DNA of 64,000 nucleotides, from positions 1,057,559 through 1,121,558 of the forward strand of contig MEFY01000002.1 of NCBI GenBank assembly GCA_001725325.1. Direction: 5' to 3'. Below the pieces are notes generated by a model, which worked only from the letters and a program-made list of their open reading frames with translations, had not been told where the DNA came from and ran no database searches. This DNA comes from Leifsonia sp. SCN 70-46. Its GTDB lineage: Bacteria > Actinomycetota > Actinomycetes > Actinomycetales > Microbacteriaceae. Shown in pieces: positions 57,994 through 64,000 of the stretch; position 1 is the first letter of the stretch, and each line of letters begins with the position of its first letter. Made by a program: the position numbers and the translations under genes.

Positions 57994-59228
57994 TGACCAC
58001 CACGGCCCTCCGCTCGTTCGAGTACAAGACCCGCAACACGTCGGGCAAGCTCGTCAAGGGCAGGCTCGAGGCGGCCAACGAGATCGCGGCGGCCGCCAAG
58101 CTCTCGGGCATGGGCCTCACGCCCGTCGCCATCAAGGAGGCCGCGGAGGGCACGGGCCTCAACCGCGAGATCTCGCTCGGCGGCTTCGGCAAGCAGGTCA
58201 ACCTCAAAGACCTCGCGGTCATGACGCGCCAGCTCGCGACCATGATCTCTGCGGGCCTGTCGCTGCTGCGCGCGCTCACGATCCTCTCGGAGCAGACCCA
58301 GAACAAGAAGCTCGCGGGTGTGCTCGGCAAGGTCGCGCACGACGTCGAGGTGGGCACGTCGCTCTCCGACTCGCTCGCGCGGTTCCCGATCGACTTCCCG
58401 CCGCTCATGACGAACATGGTGCGCGCGGGCGAGGTCGGCGGCTTCCTCGACGAGGCCCTCGACTCGGTCGCCCAGAACTTCGAGAAGGAGGCGAAGCTCC
58501 GCGCCACGATCAAGTCGGCGATGGCCTACCCGGTCATGGTGCTCGCCCTCTCGGGCATCGCCGTCGTGCTCATGATGCTGTTCATCGTGCCGGTCTTCAA
58601 GAACCTGTTCGCCGACATGGGCAGCGAGCTGCCCGTGCCCACGCAGATGCTCGTCGTGCTCTCGAACTCGATGATCTACGTGCTGCCGATCCTCGTCGTC
58701 GCGTTCTTCATCTTCTCGTTCTGGTGGACCAAGAACAAGAACACCGAGGCCGTGCTGCGCGTCATCGACCCCATCAAGCTCAAGGTGCCCGTCTTCGGCG
58801 CCCTCAACAAGAAGATCGCGGTCGCGCGCTTCACGCGCAACCTGTCGAACATGATCGGCGCGGGCGTGCCCATCCTGCAGGCCCTCTCGATCGTGGGGGA
58901 GACCTCCGGCAACTGGGTGATCGGCCAGGCCGCCAAGCGCGTCGCCGACTCCGTGCGCCAGGGCAACTCGATAGCCGGCCCCCTCTCGGAGGAGCCGGTG
59001 TTCCCGCCCATGGTCGTGCAGATGATCGCGGTCGGCGAGGACTCGGGCTCGCTCGAGATCATGCTGAGCAAGGTCTCCGACTTCTACGACTCCGAGGTCC
59101 AGGCGACCACGGAGGCCCTCACGAGCCTCATCGAGCCCCTCCTCATCGCCTTCCTGGGCGTCGTAGTGGGTGGCATGATCATCGCCCTCTACCTGCCGAT
59201 CTTCAACATCGCGACGGTGGTCCACTAG
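57993..59228 (+). CDS. pilC: Type IV pilus inner-membrane platform protein PilC
   Basis: A 411-residue GspF-family protein from the ATG overlapping pilT. It starts SFEYKTRNTSGKLVKGRLEA and has two cytoplasmic GspF domains (DLAVMTRQLATMISAGLSLL and VARFTRNLSNMIGAGVPILQ). Transmembrane helices lie near 170-192, 220-242 and 375-405. It couples PilB and PilT to the pilin pool. Two hairpins follow before the pilin gene. Confidence 0.96.
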   Translation: MTTTALRSFEYKTRNTSGKLVKGRLEAANEIAAAAKLSGMGLTPVAIKEAAEGTGLNREISLGGFGKQVNLKDLAVMTRQLATMISAGLSLLRALTILSEQTQNKKLAGVLGKVAHDVEVGTSLSDSLARFPIDFPPLMTNMVRAGEVGGFLDEALDSVAQNFEKEAKLRATIKSAMAYPVMVLALSGIAVVLMMLFIVPVFKNLFADMGSELPVPTQMLVVLSNSMIYVLPILVVAFFIFSFWWTKNKNTEAVLRVIDPIKLKVPVFGALNKKIAVARFTRNLSNMIGAGVPILQALSIVGETSGNWVIGQAAKRVADSVRQGNSIAGPLSEEPVFPPMVVQMIAVGEDSGSLEIMLSKVSDFYDSEVQATTEALTSLIEPLLIAFLGVVVGGMIIALYLPIFNIATVVH

Positions 59229-59252
59229 GGGCTCTGCCCCCCTTCGGGTGCG

Positions 59253-59287
59253 CCACGGAATGGGGTGTCAAAACCCCCCGTCCGTGG
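59253..59287 (+). terminator. Hairpin between pilC and the pilin gene
   Basis: CCACGGA (59253-59259) pairs with TCCGTGG (59281-59287), and inside it TGGGG pairs with CCCC across TGTCAAAA. A smaller GGGGC-TCT-GCCCC hairpin lies at 59228-59240. This may end the pilB-pilC transcript or act as a leader element; pilin is then likely expressed from its own promoter in 59288-59392, which contains ACCCCCTTGTACCCC and a G6 tract (59345-59350). Confidence 0.5.
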
Positions 59288-59392
59288 GATTCTCACCCCC
59301 TTGTACCCCGAATACCTTGTGATCTGTCGGGTCTTCGCCGGTTTGGGGGGACGGCTCGAAATCACATCCATCCAAGAAGAAATGGAAACATC

Positions 59393-59812
59393 ATGACCCG
59401 CTTCATCAACGCTCTGAACAAGAAGCGTGCTTCGTTCAACCAGGACGAGAAGGGCTTCACCCTGATCGAGCTCCTGGTCGTCGTGATCATCATCGGCGTC
59501 CTCGCCGCGATCGCGATCCCCGTCTACATCGGTGTGCAGAACAGCGCCAAGGACTCGTCGACCACGTCCGACCTGACCAACGCCAAGATCGCCGTCGTCG
59601 CGTACTACACGGCGAACCAGTCGATGCCGCCGTCGATCAACTCCGCGACGCTCGCCAACTACGGCTACACCGGCTCGGGCGTCACCGACAACTCGTCGGC
59701 GACCGCCACCTCGACCGCGTTCTGCCTCACGGCCACGAGCGGCTCCGGCACGGTGTTCTACATCACCGCCTCGGGCGCGGCCACGAGCACCAAGCCGTCC
59801 GGCTGCAAGTAG
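59393..59812 (+). CDS. pilA: Type IV major pilin (prepilin)
   Basis: A 139-residue prepilin; AAGAAG precedes the ATG. A 20-residue basic leader ends DEKG and is cut before FTLIELLVVVIIIGVLAAIA, with Glu5 present, the classic type IVa N-methylated helix. The mature body is small, Ser/Thr/Ala-rich, and ends with two cysteines (FCLTATSG and SGCK) that can form the D-region disulphide. A very strong terminator follows at once, and codon use is clean, so this is probably the abundant subunit. Confidence 0.95.
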   Translation: MTRFINALNKKRASFNQDEKGFTLIELLVVVIIIGVLAAIAIPVYIGVQNSAKDSSTTSDLTNAKIAVVAYYTANQSMPPSINSATLANYGYTGSGVTDNSSATATSTAFCLTATSGSGTVFYITASGAATSTKPSGCK

Positions 59813-59826
59813 CACCCAGTTCCACC

Positions 59827-59858
59827 CGGGTGGGGCGCTGGCACCAGCGCCCCACCCG
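59827..59858 (+). terminator. Strong hairpin terminator after the pilin gene
   Basis: CGGGTGGGGCGCTGG (59827-59841) is a perfect 15-base inverted repeat of CCAGCGCCCCACCCG (59844-59858), followed by TT. With a realistic loop it still has 13 pairs. It probably keeps minor-pilin expression below that of the pilin. Confidence 0.85.
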
Positions 59859-59900
59859 TTCCATGAAGCTTCAGCAATTCCTAGGGGGGAGGTGAACACG

Positions 59901-61271
59901 ATGGCTCAGATCCGCAGGATGCTCGACAGGGCCCGGTCCGATGACGGCATGTCGCTCATCGAGGTGATCGTCGCGATGCTCGTGTTCGCCGTGATCTCCC
60001 TCGGTGTCGCCTACTCGACGGTCACGATCATCAAGATGACCAACGACACCCGCTCGCGCCAGGTCGCCACGAACCTCGCCACGAGCCAGATCGACTACGC
60101 CCGCGGCCTGCAGGATCCCTTCCTCGTCACGAACGACGAGATCGTCACGACGATCGGCCAGCGCACCTACACGCTCACCCAGACCGTCTCGTGGGTCGAC
60201 GCGGGCGGCAACGACGTCGGGTGCGGCACCGGCACGGGCGTCATGCAGTCGAAGCGCGTCAACGTCACGGTCAAGTGGGACAACATGCTCAGCACGACGC
60301 CCGCCGTGCGCGTCGACACGCTCATCTCGCCCGACGACCGCATCAACGACCCCAACCTCGGCACGATCCGCATCTCGGTGCTCGGTGTCGCGGGCACGGG
60401 CATGGCGAACGTCGGCGTCACGATCTCCCCGACCTCGGGCGGCGCGGCGCTCAAAGACCAGCCCGCCCCGACCAACAGCGACGGCTGCAGCTTCGCGCTC
60501 AAGGTCACGCCCGGCACGTACTCGGTGACGATCAACCGCTCGAACTCGGTGGACACCAACCAGGCCACGTCGCCGTCGAAGAGCGTCACCGTCGTCGCGG
60601 GCGGCTCGATCGCCGCGCTGTTCCAGTACGACTACGCGGCGACCTTCGGCCTCACCTACTCCGCGGCGTCCGGCGCCCTGCTGCCCACCGACCTCGACAC
60701 CACGTTCCTCAGCACCTACGGCGCGTACGTGAGCTCGGGCGGCGCCAAGACGCAGGTGCTGCTGCACCCGGTGCCCTCGGGCTACGCGGGAGTGGCGGGC
60801 AAGTACATCGCCCCGATCCCCAACGGCAACCAGGGCTGCATCAACGTCGACCCGGCAGCGTGGCCGGCGGGAACCGTCAACGGCAAGGCCCTCAACGCCG
60901 GCGTGCGCATGGACAACGTGGCGGCGGCGCCCCAGGGCTCCGCGAGCATGACGATCCCCCTGGGCTCCATGACCGTCACCGTGCCCAGCAACTCCTACCT
61001 CTTCGCGGTCTCGGTCGCGGGCGCGGCAGGCTCGGGCGACCCCGGCTGCGCCGCGGCGCCCACCTATTCGTTCGGCAAGCTCAGCGGCGCCAAGACGATC
61101 GCCCTGCCCTACGGCTCGTGGGTGCTCTACTACGGCGCCAACGCGAACGGCTCGGGCAAGCTCCCCGTTCCCGCCTCGAGCGTCGGCCTCGTCGGCGGCG
61201 TGCTCGGCAGCGTCACGACGATCCTGGCCGGCGGCGCGACCGTCACCCTCGACCCGAGGACGGCGAAGTGA
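59901..61271 (+). CDS. Large minor pilin-like protein with Cna-B/carboxypeptidase-regulatory-like domain
   Basis: A 456-residue protein; the ATG at 59901 is eight bases after GGGGGGAGG, and a GTG at 59892 is less likely. A leader ending DDG is followed by MSLIEVIVAMLVFAVISLGV, a prepilin-type helix with Glu5. Residues of about 150-230 resemble a Cna-B/carboxypeptidase-regulatory beta domain (ISVLGVAGTGMANVGVTISP, then CSFALKVTPGTYSVTINRSN). Further beta domains follow. In place it corresponds to a PilV-like minor pilin, but it is far larger than usual and could sit at the pilus tip as an adhesin. Confidence 0.82.
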   Translation: MAQIRRMLDRARSDDGMSLIEVIVAMLVFAVISLGVAYSTVTIIKMTNDTRSRQVATNLATSQIDYARGLQDPFLVTNDEIVTTIGQRTYTLTQTVSWVDAGGNDVGCGTGTGVMQSKRVNVTVKWDNMLSTTPAVRVDTLISPDDRINDPNLGTIRISVLGVAGTGMANVGVTISPTSGGAALKDQPAPTNSDGCSFALKVTPGTYSVTINRSNSVDTNQATSPSKSVTVVAGGSIAALFQYDYAATFGLTYSAASGALLPTDLDTTFLSTYGAYVSSGGAKTQVLLHPVPSGYAGVAGKYIAPIPNGNQGCINVDPAAWPAGTVNGKALNAGVRMDNVAAAPQGSASMTIPLGSMTVTVPSNSYLFAVSVAGAAGSGDPGCAAAPTYSFGKLSGAKTIALPYGSWVLYYGANANGSGKLPVPASSVGLVGGVLGSVTTILAGGATVTLDPRTAK

Positions 61272-61978
61272 CCGGCCCGCTGGCGGCCCTGCGCCGTCGT
61301 CTCGACCCCGCGGCGAAGGCCGAGGCGGGCGTATCGCTCGTCGAGCTCATCGTCGTGATGTTCATCACGAGCATCGTGCTCGCGATCGTCGGCTCGATGT
61401 TCATCAACGTCGCGAACGTCACCTCGAACGCCAACGGCACCAACACGCGCAACGCCGTCGCGGCCAACGTCATGAACGCCATGACCAAGGTCATCAGCAC
61501 GGCGTCGAACAACGCGGTGTCGGGCCAGGACGACCCCGACCCGGCGATCGTGAGCGGCACGGCCTCGGCGCTCACGATCATCACGTACGTCGACACGAGC
61601 CCGACCAACCCCACGCCCACGCGCGTCACCTACCGTGTCGACTCCGCGGGACAGGTCTTCGAGGACCGCGTCGCGGGCGTCGCCTCCGGCAGCTTCTACG
61701 TCTTCACGGGCGCGACCACCACGCGCCAGCTCGGCGGTCCCGTGACCTCGGCGGGCCTCTTCACCTACCTCAACAAGGCCGGCACGGTCGTCACGCCCTC
61801 CAGCAACGGCTCCCTGAGCCCCTCGCAGCGCACCCAGATCGCCTCGATCCGCATCACCGTCGTCATCGCGAACACGACGACGACGGGCACCGCGACGGGA
61901 ACCAACGGCAACGACCCCGTGCAGATCATCAACACGGTCGGCATGCCCAACCTCATCCTCACCGGAACGGACTCCTGA
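61268..61978 (+). CDS. PilW-like minor pilin
   Basis: A 236-residue prepilin-like protein from a GTG overlapping the previous stop. Leader end AEAG is followed by VSLVELIVVMFITSIVLAIV with Glu5. The body is Thr/Asn/Ser-rich beta sequence. Position second among the minor pilins fits a PilW/GspJ role in pilus initiation. Coupled to the next gene by TGATG. Confidence 0.8.
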   Translation: MTGPLAALRRRLDPAAKAEAGVSLVELIVVMFITSIVLAIVGSMFINVANVTSNANGTNTRNAVAANVMNAMTKVISTASNNAVSGQDDPDPAIVSGTASALTIITYVDTSPTNPTPTRVTYRVDSAGQVFEDRVAGVASGSFYVFTGATTTRQLGGPVTSAGLFTYLNKAGTVVTPSSNGSLSPSQRTQIASIRITVVIANTTTTGTATGTNGNDPVQIINTVGMPNLILTGTDS

Positions 61979-63738
61979 TGCGCGCCCTCGCCCGCCGACT
62001 CCGCCCGCTGCGCGACGACCGCGAGCGCGGCGTCGCCCTCATCATCGTCATCGGCACGGGCCTGCTCATGCTCACCCTCGTCGCGACGGCGCTCACCATC
62101 GCGTCGAACGGCCTGCGCAAGACCGACACCGACCAGGATGTCAACGGCGCGCTCGACGCGGCGTACGCGGGCGTCGAGGAGTACCAGAGCCGCCTCGCGA
62201 CCGACAACTCCTACTACACGTACGGCAACAAGGATGCCCCGTTCAGCATCCTGACCGGATCCACCAAGCTCACCCTGCCGACGGGCACCGCCGCCAACGA
62301 CGCGTTCGGCATCGGCACCTCCGGCACGTGGGCCTCCGTGCCCGGCAGCACGCCCGTCGCGAGCTACCGCTACGAGGTGGACAACTCGCACTACACGGCC
62401 AACGGCAGCATCCGCATCCGCGTGACGGGCCGCGTGGGCGAGACGACGCGCTCGATCATCGCCGACCTCAAGCAGTCGGGCTTCATCGACTACCTCTACT
62501 TCACCGACTACGAGTCGCAGGACCCCGACCTCACGGGCAAGACCCAGTGCGCCGTGCACATCTGGGAGGGCCGGCCGTCGTCGTGCACCTCGATCCAGTT
62601 CATCGCGGGCGACGTGATCGACGGCCCGCTGCACTCGAACGACACGCTCACCATCTGCGGCGCGACCTTCAAGGGCAAGGTCACGAGCTCGAGCACGAGC
62701 ACGCCCATCGTCGTGACGCCCAGCGGATGCTCGAAGGGCTCGTACCCGTCCGGCCAGACCGCGCCGTACTACCAGCCGGAGGTCACCATGCCCCCGACGA
62801 ACGCGCAGCTCAAGAAGGAGACGCGCAACGACCTCACGACGAGCGACGTGCCGATCCCGGGCTGCCTCTACACGGGTCCGACGGTCATCACGTTCACGTC
62901 CGACGGCAAGATGAACGTCAAGTCGCCCTGGAGCCTCAAGACCCAGATCTCGGAGACGAACGGCATCGCGAGCGCGGCACCCGCCGTGTGCGGCGTGCCG
63001 GGCACCGGCACCAACGGGCTGGGCTCGACGACGGGCGCGACTATCGACGTCATCGCGTCGAACGTCATCTACGTGCAGAACGTGCCGACGCTCACGACCG
63101 ACCCCAACTACTCGAAGAACCCGCCGAGCGGCTTCACGTGCGGAAACACGGCGGCCGGCGGCTGGAGCTACGGCAGCACGGGCTACCCCGTCGCCAACGA
63201 GATCACCCCCGACGGCTCGACGTCCGCGAAGCCCGCCTACGGCTGCAAGAACGGCGACGTCTACGTGAAGGGCGTGCTCAAGGGCGCCCTCACGATCGGC
63301 GCGGAGAACTACGTCTACGTCACGGGCGACCTGACCTACAGCGACACCGCCAAGGACATCCTCGGCCTCATCGGCAACAACGCCGTGTGGGTGTGGAACC
63401 CCATGAAGTCGACGTTCGGCACGGTCAGGCCGCTGCTCACCGACTCCGGGCGCACCATCAACGCCGCGATCCTGTCGGTGGCGCACACCTTCCAGGTGCA
63501 GAACTACGACCAGGGCGGCACGGCGCGCGGCACGCTCACGGTCAAGGGATCCATCGCCCAGACCTTCCGCGGAACCGTGTCGTACGGCAGCACCGGGTAC
63601 CTCAAGGCCTACAAGTACGACACGCGCTTCGCCTACATGGCCCCGCCGAAGTTCCTCTCCCCGGTCTCGAGCGCCTACGGCGTCTCACAGTTCGCGGGCG
63701 TGCCGACGGCGTTCAGCTGGACGGGTGCAGCACAATGA
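61978..63738 (+). CDS. PilX-like large membrane-anchored pilus protein
   Basis: A 586-residue protein starting at the ATG that overlaps the PilW-like gene. A basic N-terminus (RALARRLRPLRDDRERG) leads to a hydrophobic helix VALIIVIGTGLLMLTLVATA without a Glu5, as in PilX/GspK-like proteins. The rest is a large extracellular beta-rich domain with cysteines and a Pro/Gly-rich middle. It should be part of the pilus tip complex or its initiation complex. Overlaps pilD by four bases. Confidence 0.75.
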   Translation: MRALARRLRPLRDDRERGVALIIVIGTGLLMLTLVATALTIASNGLRKTDTDQDVNGALDAAYAGVEEYQSRLATDNSYYTYGNKDAPFSILTGSTKLTLPTGTAANDAFGIGTSGTWASVPGSTPVASYRYEVDNSHYTANGSIRIRVTGRVGETTRSIIADLKQSGFIDYLYFTDYESQDPDLTGKTQCAVHIWEGRPSSCTSIQFIAGDVIDGPLHSNDTLTICGATFKGKVTSSSTSTPIVVTPSGCSKGSYPSGQTAPYYQPEVTMPPTNAQLKKETRNDLTTSDVPIPGCLYTGPTVITFTSDGKMNVKSPWSLKTQISETNGIASAAPAVCGVPGTGTNGLGSTTGATIDVIASNVIYVQNVPTLTTDPNYSKNPPSGFTCGNTAAGGWSYGSTGYPVANEITPDGSTSAKPAYGCKNGDVYVKGVLKGALTIGAENYVYVTGDLTYSDTAKDILGLIGNNAVWVWNPMKSTFGTVRPLLTDSGRTINAAILSVAHTFQVQNYDQGGTARGTLTVKGSIAQTFRGTVSYGSTGYLKAYKYDTRFAYMAPPKFLSPVSSAYGVSQFAGVPTAFSWTGAAQ

Positions 63739-64000
63739 CCGCCATGGAGTTCGCGCTCGGCGCCTCGATCCTCATCGCTGCCTTCGGCCTCGCGATCGGG
63801 TCGTTCCTCAACGTGGTCGCGTACCGCGTGCCGCTGGGCCTCTCCGTCGTCAACCCGCCGTCGAGCTGCCCGGGATGCCACGCGCCCATCGAGGCCCGCG
63901 ACAACATCCCGCTCGTCTCCTGGATCGTGCTGCGCGGCAGGTGCCGGCACTGCGCCGAGCCGATCTCGCCGCGCTACCTCGTGGTCGAGGCCATCACGGG
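63735..64000 (+). CDS. pilD: Prepilin peptidase PilD (N-terminal part, truncated by window edge)
   Basis: An ATG overlapping the previous stop opens an 88-codon frame to the window end. It has a first transmembrane helix (LGASILIAAFGLAIGSFLNV with the conserved GSFLNVVAYRVP) and the cytoplasmic zinc-binding cysteines CPGCHAPIEARDNIP and CRHCAEPISPRYLVVE. These are the N-terminal methylase domain of type IV prepilin peptidases, which cut leaders like those of the four preceding pilins. The aspartyl protease half lies outside the window. Confidence 0.95.
   Translation, partial: MTAMEFALGASILIAAFGLAIGSFLNVVAYRVPLGLSVVNPPSSCPGCHAPIEARDNIPLVSWIVLRGRCRHCAEPISPRYLVVEAIT

Overview
The window is high-GC (roughly 70%) chromosomal DNA from an actinobacterium, most likely a motile member of the Microbacteriaceae. 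This placement rests on the actinobacterial form of RpoB/RpoC, GTG/TTG starts, long GTGA/ATGA-coupled operons and a FliW/CsrA-type flagellar system. It is not a database match. I saw no rRNA, tRNA, insertion sequence, prophage or CRISPR array.

Layout. (1) 1-7.9 kb: a truncated NadR-like ATPase gene on the minus strand diverges from rpoB-rpoC, which end in a strong hairpin. (2) 7.9-23.4 kb: a plus-strand, mostly translationally coupled signalling and envelope operon. It encodes an FHA protein with a Glu-Pro tract, a membrane-anchored Ser/Thr kinase, a 1965-aa repeat protein exported by an N-terminal anchor, a MoxR ATPase, a DUF58 protein, a membrane transglutaminase-fold protein lacking its catalytic Cys and His, a second FHA membrane protein, a PP2C phosphatase and a membrane protein with four TVVV-type candidate phosphothreonine repeats. 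(3) 23.4-26.2 kb, minus strand: a LuxR-type response regulator, a histidine kinase and a second kinase-like membrane protein with a degenerate C-terminus. (4) 26.3-54.5 kb: a large flagellar locus. flgN-flgK-flgL-fliW are on the minus strand, diverging from fliA-fliC-fliD-fliS-(fliT-like). Then follow flgB-flgC-fliEFGHIJ-(NlpC/P60)-fliK-flgD-flgE, then flbD-motA-motB, then fliMNOPQR-flhB-flhA-(FlhF-like pseudo-GTPase)-csrA. (5) 54.6-64 kb: a type IV pilus locus, pilB-pilT-pilC-pilA, three minor-pilin-like genes and the start of pilD.

How the parts fit. Five intergenic sites share the architecture CTAA-N17-CCGA, expected for a FliA/WhiG-family sigma factor encoded here. They precede flgN, fliC, flgB, flbD and fliM. 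fliW, csrA and a flagellin leader carrying GGA motifs together suggest the FliW-CsrA-flagellin translational feedback loop known from Bacillus. No chemotaxis genes are present, and the predicted FliM and FliN lack the usual CheY-docking peptide.

The least explained elements are: the kinase/FHA/phosphatase operon with its giant repeat protein and pseudo-transglutaminase; an unknown 138-aa gene convergent with fliW; an NlpC/P60 hydrolase without a signal peptide inside the flagellar operon; the repeat-bearing N-terminus of PilT; G6/C6 dyads before several motility and pilus operons; and Ile ATA codons found mostly inside the hexamer CGATAG.
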